From NCBI GenBank assembly GCA_028703035.1, contig JAQVNR010000073.1, positions 1 through 5,186 of the forward strand: a stretch of 5,186 nt of DNA, given 5' to 3'. The notes under the pieces are model-generated. The model saw only the letters and a program-made list of their open reading frames with translations. It ran no database searches and was not told where the DNA came from. Both the position numbers and the translations under genes were made by a program. Shown piece after piece: positions 1 to 5,163 of the stretch. Position 1 is the stretch's first letter. The number at the start of each line of letters is the position of its first letter. This DNA is from Bacilli bacterium. GTDB lineage: Bacteria; Bacillota_I; Bacilli_A; RF39; UBA660.

Positions 1-118
1 CTCGTAGAATAGTCTAAGCTATAAGGTGAGTCAGAACAATCCACAGTGTCAGAATGTATTATAATAAAAGAAAGGATATAATACAAGCAGTTCTTTAATG
101 AACTAATAGTATTATACA
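1..118. other. Gene-free left edge with short inverted repeats
   Basis: No protein family was recognised here in any frame. The stretch is less AT-rich over its first 50 bases than the DNA that follows. It contains GTATTATA at 56-63, its exact reverse complement TATAATAC at 77-84, and GTATTATA again at 109-116, so the first two could form an 8-bp stem. A further short inverted repeat, AGTTC/GAACT, lies at about 89-104. A minus-strand frame stays open from about position 80 to the window edge but matches nothing I know. It directly abuts the point where recognisable NUDIX sequence starts, so it is probably foreign or rearranged DNA joined to a broken gene. Confidence 0.35.
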
Positions 119-416
119 AGGTGAAAGAGGAAACAGGTATTGAAAATGTTAGACCAATTATAAATGATATTTATTTACTAGATACACTTCCTGTTTTAGG
201 TCATATAAAAAGAGGCAAATATGTAGCGGCACATATTCATTTATCTGTTGCTTATTACTTGAAGCTGATGAGAATGAGTTGCTTGTAATAAAAGAAGATG
301 AGAATAGTGGAGTTAAATGGATTTCTATTGATAAAGTTGTAGAATCATCTAGCGAATTATATATGAAACCAGTTTATCTAAAGGCAATTCAAAAATTAGA
401 AGCTTTTGATAAATAA
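119..416 (+). pseudogene. NUDIX hydrolase remnant, 5'-truncated and frameshifted
   Basis: NUDIX hydrolases cleave nucleoside diphosphates linked to another moiety, using a metal-binding Nudix box (GX5EX7REUXEEXGU). Here the first recognisable residues, from 121, are VKEETGI, the end of that box with its paired glutamates. They are followed by a typical downstream segment including GHIKRGKYVAAHIHLSVAY. At about 253-258 the frame breaks. Reading continues one frame over from 258 as LEADENELLVIKEDE, then GVKWISIDKVV, and ends at the TAA at 414-416. One extra T in that spot would restore AYLLEADENE, so a single-base deletion explains the shift. The first frame itself stops at 286-288. The start codon, the N-terminal half and the glycine-rich first part of the box are missing upstream of 119, where a stop lies in frame at 79-81. 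Intact relatives of this type are roughly 170-180 residues, so about half remains. It is not expected to be functional. Confidence 0.8.
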
Positions 417-418
417 AA

Positions 419-570
419 AATAATTTGTTTACTTTGAAGTGAATTCACATAAAAAACATGTTCTACTTTAAATAATTTACCTTCTTCAATTGCTTTTTAA
501 TTTGATATCTACTTCCAAAAATTGTTAACACTTCTTTATATAAAATATCTTCGGCTTTTGTTAAGTGCAA
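419..570 (-). pseudogene. Degraded gene fragment, possibly N-terminus of an AbiEi-type antitoxin/regulator
   Basis: Reading the minus strand from 570, one frame gives LTKAEDILYKEVLTIFGSRY followed by QIKK. The next frame continues as AIEEGKLFKVEHVFYVNS and runs on to about 419. Adding one base to the run of five T at 494-498 joins the two into a single plausible polypeptide (QIKKAIEEGKLFKVEHVFYV). The pattern of a short helix-turn-helix followed by EEGKLFKVE and an aromatic residue resembles the N-terminal winged-helix region of AbiEi-family type IV antitoxins. The usual glycine after the KVE segment is absent. I assign that family from memory, with low confidence. No start codon or ribosome site is visible, and the tail runs into the end of the converging NUDIX remnant. 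The frameshift and missing C-terminus argue for a dead gene. Confidence 0.35.
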
Positions 571-577
571 AGCCGAA
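550..577. repeat. 9-bp perfect inverted repeat (hairpin)
   Basis: TTCGGCTTT at 550-558 and AAAGCCGAA at 569-577 are exact reverse complements around a 10-base loop. There is no clean T-run immediately after it on the plus strand, and only a broken one on the minus strand, so it is a poorer terminator than its neighbour at 583-602. It overlaps the upstream end of the minus-strand broken gene. It may be a former terminator or a chance remnant. Confidence 0.5.
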
Positions 578-602
578 AAGAAAAAAGACCATTAGGTCTT
601 TT
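576..602 (-). terminator. Intrinsic terminator of the LysM-CAP gene
   Basis: On the minus strand AAAAGACC, a TAAT loop and GGTCTTTT form a perfect 8-bp stem (plus-strand 595-602 paired with 583-590). The T-rich tail TTTTTTCTTTT follows, reading into 578-588. It begins about 20 bases after the stop codon of the LysM-CAP gene, in the same orientation. On the plus strand the T tail is only four bases, so its main function should be for the minus-strand gene. Confidence 0.85.
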
Positions 603-621
603 GAATTAAAGTATGCTTAAT

Positions 622-1368
622 TTAATTTCGATCATCTCTTACAAATATTTGTGTCCAATATAAATTATCATTACTGTCTTTAGCAACTCCGACACCAATT
701 TTATTAAAAGTTGAGTTTAATATATTTGCTCTATGACCTGCCGAGTTCATCCAATGTCTTATAACTTCTTCAGCAGTATTTTGTCCACTGGCAATATTTT
801 CAGCTGCAGCGCTAAAATTAATGCCAAAAGTTCTCAGCATTTCAAATAGGGTTCCATACTCTGGTGAATTGTGTGAAAAATAATCATTTTTAATAAAATC
901 TTGTGATTTAATTTTAGCTACATTTGTGATTTTGGTATCTGTTGTAAGCACTGGTAAACCAATACGTTTTCTTTTTTCATTAACTAATTGAAAAACTTTA
1001 TTTTCTAATTCTTCAAAATCATTTAAATTGTTAGGCACGATCTGAATTGGTGTTTCCGAAGTACTACTGGGGATATTAATTATTTGACCAGGATAAATAA
1101 TTGATGTGTTTTTAAGCTGTGGGTTAGCACTAGCTAAATTATTAAATGATATATTATGTTTCTGAGCAATGCTCCACATTGTATCACCAGGAAGAATAGT
1201 GTATGACGAAATATTATTTTGTCTAGGGATATTAATTATTTGACCAGGATAAATTAAATTTGGGTTCTTTATATTTGGATTTGCATTTATTAAATCGTCA
1301 ATTGTAATATCATACTTTATCGCAATACCCCACATTGTATCACCTTTTATTACTTGATAAGCAATCAT
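622..1368 (-). CDS. LysM-LysM-CAP domain protein (SafA/YkwD-like)
   Basis: A 248-residue protein with two LysM peptidoglycan-binding repeats, residues about 4-48 and 56-100, each starting GDTMW-type and ending YPGQIINIP. A short linker leads to a CAP (SCP/YkwD) domain at about 121-245. The CAP signature residues are visible: His166 in YFSHNSP, Glu190 in AENIA, and His212 in AGHRANIL, with a closing WTQIFV strand. LysM domains bind N-acetylglucosamine polymers. Bacterial CAP proteins of this type have no well-defined reaction. There is no signal peptide or membrane segment: LysM starts at residue 4. This recalls SafA of the Bacillus spore coat, which is made in the mother cell without a classical leader, but whether this organism sporulates is not shown here. 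The ATG at 1366-1368 is preceded by AGAAGG (plus-strand 1376-1381) seven bases away. It is a single-gene unit, divergent from sod, with its own terminator. The two LysM-coding units share long identical DNA. Confidence 0.92.
   Translation of the reverse strand: MIAYQVIKGDTMWGIAIKYDITIDDLINANPNIKNPNLIYPGQIINIPRQNNISSYTILPGDTMWSIAQKHNISFNNLASANPQLKNTSIIYPGQIINIPSSTSETPIQIVPNNLNDFEELENKVFQLVNEKRKRIGLPVLTTDTKITNVAKIKSQDFIKNDYFSHNSPEYGTLFEMLRTFGINFSAAAENIASGQNTAEEVIRHWMNSAGHRANILNSTFNKIGVGVAKDSNDNLYWTQIFVRDDRN
1070..1254 (-). repeat. 29-bp identical direct repeat inside the two LysM units
   Basis: Positions 1070-1098 and 1226-1254 are identical over 29 bases, 156 bases (52 codons) apart. A second pair, CCACATTGTATCACC at 1174-1188 and 1330-1344, has the same 156-base offset. 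They encode the LysM ends (GQIINIP) and starts (GDTMW). The flanking parts of the units have diverged, so this is an in-frame tandem duplication with stretches kept identical by constraint or conversion. Confidence 0.85.
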
Positions 1369-1475
1369 GTTTTTACCTTCTTTCTTTTTAATCTTTAATT
1401 AAATATATGAATTAAATAGTTTTAAAGACATAAATATTTAAAATAGTTATTATTTATATGGAGGAGGTGAAAAAG
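1369..1475. promoter_or_regulatory. Divergent promoter region between LysM-CAP gene and sod
   Basis: About 100 very AT-rich bases separate the two divergent genes, so both promoters must lie here or in the gene starts. Many TATTTA/TAAATA-like hexamers are present on both strands. I cannot choose a -35/-10 pair with confidence for either gene, and I see no clear operator palindrome such as a PerR or Fur box. Confidence 0.45.
1462..1470 (+). promoter_or_regulatory. Shine-Dalgarno site that decides the sod start
   Basis: AGGAGGTGA is a near-perfect anti-16S match. It lies just downstream of the ATG at 1458, so it cannot serve that ATG, which has only AT-rich sequence before it. It sits eight bases (counted from GGAGG) in front of a TTG at 1476 in the same frame, which is ideal spacing. 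Confidence 0.8.
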
Positions 1476-2060
1476 TTGTACGAAAAAATAAAATTACCAT
1501 ATCAATTTGATGAACTCTCTAGTTACATAAGTAAAGAAACTTTAGAAAATCATTATAATCTTCTGTATGAAGGATATGTAAATAATTTTAATAAAGTTTT
1601 GCAAGATTTAGAAAATGCTCGTTTAACTAATAACTACGATAATATCAAAGCATTAGAAAAAGATTTAGCGTTTCAAGGTGGCGGTGCTATTCTCCATACA
1701 ATGTATTTTGAGAACTTGACTCCCCAAAAAACCAATATCTCTCAAAGTTTAAAAAGAAAAATTGAAGAAGATTTTGGTGGCATAAATGAGTTTAGAGAAC
1801 AATTTATAAAAAGCACATCTAAGATAGAAGGCTCTGGCTGGGGAATTTTAGGATATAATAAATCTTTAAATAAATTAATTATTTTACAAGTAGAAAAACA
1901 TTCTAATTTATCAATTTGGGATTTTATTCCTTTATTAGTAATTGATATTTGGGAACATGCTTACTATCTAGACTATCAAACCAAAAAAGAAGAATATTTA
2001 AATAAAACAATGGACATTATTAATTGGGATGTAGTTTCAAAAAGATTTAATGAAAGATAA
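1476..2060 (+). CDS. Fe/Mn-family superoxide dismutase (archaeal-like, probably iron)
   Basis: Converts superoxide to hydrogen peroxide and oxygen in the cytoplasm. From the TTG start the protein is 194 residues, a normal length, and opens with YEKIKLPYQFDEL like other family members. The ATG at 1458 would add six residues encoded by the Shine-Dalgarno itself. With the TTG start all four metal ligands are present: His26 (ENHYNLLYEGYV), His74 (GGGAILHTMYF), Asp157 and His161 (DIWEHAYY). Tyr34, Trp122 (GSGWGIL) and the C-terminal NW-x-x-V segment are also there. His26 and Tyr34 fall exactly on the E. coli MnSOD numbering. Two differences stand out: the gateway His30 is Leu, and the active-site Gln position reads QVEKH, with a His as in methanogen-type SODs that use iron. 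It is single-copy and monocistronic, and diverges from the LysM-CAP gene. Metal preference is inferred. Confidence 0.93.
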   Translation: MYEKIKLPYQFDELSSYISKETLENHYNLLYEGYVNNFNKVLQDLENARLTNNYDNIKALEKDLAFQGGGAILHTMYFENLTPQKTNISQSLKRKIEEDFGGINEFREQFIKSTSKIEGSGWGILGYNKSLNKLIILQVEKHSNLSIWDFIPLLVIDIWEHAYYLDYQTKKEEYLNKTMDIINWDVVSKRFNER

Positions 2061-2075
2061 CCAAACGGTTTTTTT
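2059..2075 (+). terminator. Weak possible terminator of sod
   Basis: AACC, loop AAAC, GGTT followed by a run of seven T (2069-2075). The stem is only four base pairs and includes the last two bases of the stop codon. The T-run is good but the hairpin is weak, so read-through into gltX is plausible. Confidence 0.35.
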
Positions 2076-2087
2076 CAATTTCAAAAC

Positions 2088-2116
2088 TATACAAATACTA
2101 ATATTGATAGTATAAT
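2088..2116 (+). promoter_or_regulatory. Probable gltX promoter
   Basis: A consensus -10 TATAAT at 2111-2116 lies 17 bases after TATACA at 2088-2093, a four-of-six match to TTGACA. Transcription would start near 2123, giving a leader of about 45 bases. That is too short for a T-box. The leader carries GGAG at 2154-2157, ten bases before the ATG. Confidence 0.65.
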
Positions 2117-2167
2117 AAGCTCTAGAACGTGAGATTTATGTGTATTAAAAAAAGGAGAGTTTAATAA

Positions 2168-3817
2168 ATGGATTATCAAAAATTAGCTAATTTAATGTTT
2201 CCTAACATTGATAAAAATATTGAGTATTACGAAAAAAAATATCCTAAAAGAGATTTACCAGATGGCGCAGTGGTATCAAGGTTTGCTCCCTCGCCTACCG
2301 GCTTTGTTCATATGGGAAGTTTAAGAACAGCTTTTATTGCTAAAAAAATTTCTACAGATACAAAAGGAGTTTTTTATTTAAGAATTGATGATACTGACGA
2401 AAAAAGAAGTGTAAAAAATGGAATTCAAGGTATAATCGAAGATTTTAAGAACTTTAATTTTGAAATTGACGAAGGTAGAATAAGTGAAACTGAAGAAAAA
2501 GGAAACTACGGACCATATTTACAAAGTAAGCGAAAAGAAATTTATCAAACATTTGCAAAATATTTAGTGGAAAATAATCTTGCTTATCCGTGTTTTGCAA
2601 CTGAAGATGATTTAGTTGAAATAAGAAAAAATCAAGAAGCAAAGAAAGAAAGACTTGGTTACTATGGCAGATATGCTAAAAGTCGCAATTTATCTTTTTC
2701 TGAGATTGAGAAAAAAATACAAAATAATGAAAAATTTGTTCTTAGATTAAAATCACCAGGGGACTTTAATAAGAAAATAGTTTGTCCAGATTTAGTTAAA
2801 GGAAAAATAGAATTTCCGGAAAACGATTTAGATATTGTATTATTAAAATCCGATGGTGTTCCAACCTATCATTTTGCTCATCTAGTTGACGACTATTTAA
2901 TGAGGACCACCCATATATTAAGAGGAGATGAGTGGCTTAGTTCTTTGCCTATTCATATCCAACTCTTTCAAATATTTGAATTTCCAATTCCTAAATATTG
3001 TCATGTTGCACCGGTGAATAAAAAAGATGGTGAATCAATTAGAAAGCTATCTAAAAGAAAAGATCCCGAAGCAGCCTTAAGTTTTTATCATGAAAAAGGA
3101 ATACCTGTTCATGCCGTATATTTATATTTAATGACAACTGCAAATTCAAACTTTGAAGGCTGGCTTGCTCAAAACAAAAATTTAGGATTAGAAGATTTTA
3201 AATTTGATTTTAAGAAAATGTCAGCAAGTGGTTCATTATTTGATTTAGACAAGTTATTAAATATTTCAAAAAATTATATATCTAAATTATCAGCTTCTGA
3301 AGTTTATCATAATGTATTAAATTGGTCTGATGCTTATGATAAAGAATTTAATGAGTTATTAAAAAAATACCCTGATTATAGTATTAAAATTTTTAATATT
3401 GAAAGAAAGCAAAAGAAACCTCGAAAAGATTTTTCGGCTTGGTCAGAAGTAAAAGATAATATGTTCTATATGTATGATGAACTATTTAATTATAAAAAAA
3501 TAGATTTTGGTTTAGTTAATAAAGCAGAAAAATACAAAGACATTATTAACTTATACATTCAAAATTACTTTAATATAAACGATGATAAAGATACTTGGTT
3601 TAGAAAAATAAAAGAATTAGCAATTGAAGTTGGATATGCTCAAGAAATGAATTTATATAAAGAAAATCCAGAAAAGTATTTAGGAAATATTGCGGATATC
3701 AGTAATATATTAAGAGTTTCGTTAACTTCAAAAACAACTACTCCAGATTTATATGAAATAATGAAATTATTAGGAAAAGAAAGAATTCAAGAAAGATTTA
3801 CAAAAATTTGTGGATAA
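2168..3817 (+). CDS. gltX: Glutamate--tRNA ligase, long (about 550-residue) form
   Basis: Class I aminoacyl-tRNA synthetase that activates glutamate with ATP and charges tRNA-Glu in the cytoplasm. The HIGH-type motif is at residues 38-51 (RFAPSPTGFVHMGS, with HMGS for HIGH). LRIDDTD is at 71-77, RGDEWLSS at 252-259, and the KMSKS-type loop KLSKR at 293-297. The C-terminal third is the helical anticodon-binding part. At 549 residues it is longer than the usual 460-490 and has a 35-residue N-terminal lead (LANLMFPNI...). I recognise this architecture from clostridial and related low-GC genomes. The CxC zinc site of the E. coli enzyme is absent: only one Cys remains in YPCFATEDD (132). The ATG start has a ribosome site and the N-terminus fits the family. 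Whether it also mischarges tRNA-Gln for a GatCAB route cannot be read from this window. Confidence 0.96.
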   Translation: MDYQKLANLMFPNIDKNIEYYEKKYPKRDLPDGAVVSRFAPSPTGFVHMGSLRTAFIAKKISTDTKGVFYLRIDDTDEKRSVKNGIQGIIEDFKNFNFEIDEGRISETEEKGNYGPYLQSKRKEIYQTFAKYLVENNLAYPCFATEDDLVEIRKNQEAKKERLGYYGRYAKSRNLSFSEIEKKIQNNEKFVLRLKSPGDFNKKIVCPDLVKGKIEFPENDLDIVLLKSDGVPTYHFAHLVDDYLMRTTHILRGDEWLSSLPIHIQLFQIFEFPIPKYCHVAPVNKKDGESIRKLSKRKDPEAALSFYHEKGIPVHAVYLYLMTTANSNFEGWLAQNKNLGLEDFKFDFKKMSASGSLFDLDKLLNISKNYISKLSASEVYHNVLNWSDAYDKEFNELLKKYPDYSIKIFNIERKQKKPRKDFSAWSEVKDNMFYMYDELFNYKKIDFGLVNKAEKYKDIINLYIQNYFNINDDKDTWFRKIKELAIEVGYAQEMNLYKENPEKYLGNIADISNILRVSLTSKTTTPDLYEIMKLLGKERIQERFTKICG

Positions 3818-3844
3818 ATTACAAGTTATTAACATAAAAACTAT

Positions 3845-3893
3845 AAAAAGGAGCACTTACATCAAAAATCATTTGACTTTTAAGCGCCTTTTT
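3845..3893 (+). terminator. gltX terminator hairpin, overlapping the rplM promoter
   Basis: AAAAAGG (3845-3851) pairs with CCTTTTT (3887-3893). CTTA (3856-3859) pairs with TAAG (3881-3884), and TCAAA (3862-3866) with TTTGA (3872-3876), with small internal loops between them. The base ends in a five-T run, some 28 bases after the gltX stop. The internal loops make it less compact than a textbook terminator, so its efficiency is uncertain. Its apical arm contains the -35 element of the next promoter. Confidence 0.65.
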
Positions 3894-3901
3894 CATATAA
3901 T
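3873..3901 (+). promoter_or_regulatory. Strong promoter of the rplM-rpsI operon
   Basis: TTGACT (3873-3878) and TATAAT (3896-3901) are separated by exactly 17 bases. That is 11 of 12 consensus positions for the housekeeping sigma factor, as expected for ribosomal protein genes. Transcription should begin near 3908. The -35 lies in the upper arm of the upstream terminator hairpin and the spacer covers its U-tract. Confidence 0.85.
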
Positions 3902-3907
3902 TTAATC

Positions 3908-3967
3908 TGGTACATTTATTTATCTAATTTTTTAGATGATGTGGGAGTCATTTAATTAAAAGATAAT
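3908..3967 (+). ncRNA. Structured leader of rplM, candidate L13 leader
   Basis: Between the predicted transcription start and the rplM ribosome site the RNA can fold as ACAT (3912-3915) with ATGT (3939-3942), topped by ATCTAA (3922-3927) with TTAGAT (3932-3937) around a four-T loop. A purine-rich GGGAGTC follows. Bacillota carry a conserved L13 leader in just this place, thought to let L13 control its own operon. Position and size match, but I cannot confirm the family consensus by eye. Confidence 0.5.
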
Positions 3968-3979
3968 GAGAGGAAAATT

Positions 3980-4408
3980 ATGAAAACATTTATGCAAGCA
4001 AAAGAAACCGTTGATCGTTCATGGTTTGTTATTGATGCTGAAGGTATGCCTCTTGGTAGAGTTGCAACTAAAGTTGCACATATCTTAAGAGGTAAACACA
4101 AAGCAACATTTACACCACATATTGACTGCGGAGATTATGTTATCATTGTTAATGCTGAAAAAGTTGTATTAACTGGTAATAAATTAAAGAATAAAATGTA
4201 TTACAATCACTCTGGATATCCAGGTGGATTAAGAGAGCGTAATGCAGAAACTATGTTAGAAAGTTATCCAGTAGAAATGGTAGAAAGAGCTGTCAAAGGC
4301 ATGCTACCAAAAAATCGTTTGGGCAGAGCTATGTATACAAAATTATTTGTATACACTGGTAGTGAGCACAAACATGAAGCTCAAAAACCTACTGTTATAA
4401 CACTTTAA
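3980..4408 (+). CDS. rplM: 50S ribosomal protein L13
   Basis: A 142-residue L13, an early-assembly 23S rRNA-binding protein of the large subunit. The length matches the family (about 140-150). Clear signatures are WFVIDAEGMPLGRVAT near the start, ILRGKHKATFTPHIDCGD, VVLTGNKLKNKMYYNHSGYP, and the C-terminal block GMLPKNRLGRAMYTKLFVY with a short HEAQKP tail. The ATG has GAGAGGA at 3968-3974, five bases upstream. It is the first gene of the two-gene rplM-rpsI operon found in most bacteria, with 12 bases to rpsI. Regulation is likely through the strong promoter and the leader hairpin in front. Confidence 0.98.
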   Translation: MKTFMQAKETVDRSWFVIDAEGMPLGRVATKVAHILRGKHKATFTPHIDCGDYVIIVNAEKVVLTGNKLKNKMYYNHSGYPGGLRERNAETMLESYPVEMVERAVKGMLPKNRLGRAMYTKLFVYTGSEHKHEAQKPTVITL

Positions 4409-4420
4409 TAGGAGATAAAG

Positions 4421-4834
4421 ATGAAAAAAGAAATAACTGCTACAGGCAGAAGAAAGCGTTCTATTGCTAAAGTAAGTATGGTTCATGGCAAAGGAAATAT
4501 TACAGTAAATGGCCGTGATGTCAATGAATATATGCCATTTGCAACCTTAGTAATGGATTTAAAACAACCTTTAGTTTTAACTAATAATGAAAAAACATTT
4601 GATATTAATATTAATGTATTTGGTGGTGGGTTTAAAGGACAAGCTGGCGCTATTAGATTAGGTATAACAAGATGTTTACTGAAATATGATGAACCACTTG
4701 ATCAAACAAGAGAAGATTCATATCGTAAGATATTAAAAACAGCTGGTATGATAACTCGCGATCCAAGAATTAAAGAACGTAAAAAATATGGTCTTAAAAA
4801 AGCTCGTAGAGCTCCACAATTTAGTAAGAGATAG
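4421..4834 (+). CDS. rpsI: 30S ribosomal protein S9
   Basis: A 137-residue S9, a small-subunit protein whose C-terminal tail reaches the P-site tRNA. The family marks are all present: ATGRRKRSIAKV at the N-terminus, GGGFKGQAGAIRLGI in the middle, LKTAGMITRDPRIKERKKYG, and the invariant basic tail KKARRAPQFSKR ending in SKR. It is translated from AGGAG at 4410-4414, six bases before the ATG, and co-transcribed with rplM. It ends in TAG shortly before a strong terminator that closes the operon. Confidence 0.98.
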   Translation: MKKEITATGRRKRSIAKVSMVHGKGNITVNGRDVNEYMPFATLVMDLKQPLVLTNNEKTFDININVFGGGFKGQAGAIRLGITRCLLKYDEPLDQTREDSYRKILKTAGMITRDPRIKERKKYGLKKARRAPQFSKR

Positions 4835-4847
4835 GAAGTTTTTTTAC

Positions 4848-4874
4848 AAAAGTGCGAGAAATCGTGCTTTTTTT
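4848..4874 (+). terminator. Terminator of the rplM-rpsI operon
   Basis: AAAAGTGCGA (4848-4857), a GAAA tetraloop, and TCGTGCTTTT (4862-4871) form a ten-pair stem with two G-T wobbles, followed by an uninterrupted seven-T run. It starts 14 bases after the rpsI stop. Confidence 0.92.
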
Positions 4875-5136
4875 GTTTAAAAGTTTAAAGTAAATTTAAC
4901 ATATCTTAAATAAGAAGCAGAAACGGTAACAACTTTTATAGAAGTACTTTTGGTCACTCCTCAGTGCTGCCATATCCATTCAAGTGATCAATATATTATA
5001 AATCCTTCTGATTTTATTTACAATAATTAATATGGGACATTTTCACTTAAAAATCATAGTGGCTCAATTGCCAAAGTAAATTGACCATTTGATGCAAACT
5101 CAGTAATCATAAGGTATGTGCTAGATTAAGTTGACC
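4875..5136. mobile_element. Gene-free stretch, possible eroded insertion sequence end
   Basis: No gene of convincing length exists in any frame; all frames are interrupted. The text is more complex than ordinary AT-rich spacer, especially 4945-4990 and 5030-5136. TAAATTGACCA (5077-5087) recurs as TAAGTTGACCA (5127-5137), 50 bases apart. A third, imperfect copy sits inside the small palindrome TGGC-TCAATT-GCCA at 5060-5073. Repeated TTGACCA-type and GGGACATTTT-type motifs (the latter at 5034-5043) remind me of the multiple terminal repeats of IS21-family elements. No transposase fragment could be recognised, so the mobile origin is a guess. Confidence 0.3.
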
Positions 5137-5163
5137 AAAACACAGCTAATAAAGCTGTGTTTT
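5137..5163. terminator. Perfect 11-bp terminator-like hairpin
   Basis: AAAACACAGCT (5137-5147), loop AATAA, and AGCTGTGTTTT (5153-5163) pair perfectly. Both ends are A/T-run flanked, so it could work on either strand. It lies about 300 bases from rpsI, which already has a terminator. It therefore probably belongs to a gene beyond the right edge reading leftward, or is a relic of a lost gene on the plus strand. Confidence 0.7.

Noticed and set aside
54..98. Short plus-strand frame MYYNKRKDIIQAVL
   Set aside because: Fourteen codons, no clear ribosome site and no known family; considered as a transposase scrap but nothing supports it.
1458..1475. ATG at 1458 as the sod start
   Set aside because: No ribosome site precedes it and its own codons form the Shine-Dalgarno for the TTG at 1476.
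2117..2167. T-box or other riboswitch ahead of gltX
   Set aside because: The leader is only about 45 bases with no T-box sequence or antiterminator pairing.
2454..2642. 62-codon open frame on the minus strand
   Set aside because: It lies wholly inside gltX on the opposite strand, has a low-complexity Phe/Leu-rich product, and has no ribosome site; it is a shadow of the real gene.
4896..4979. 27-residue minus-strand reading frame starting MDMAALRSDQ
   Set aside because: Very short, no Shine-Dalgarno at proper spacing, aromatic/Cys-rich product unlike a real protein; probably chance in a non-coding remnant.
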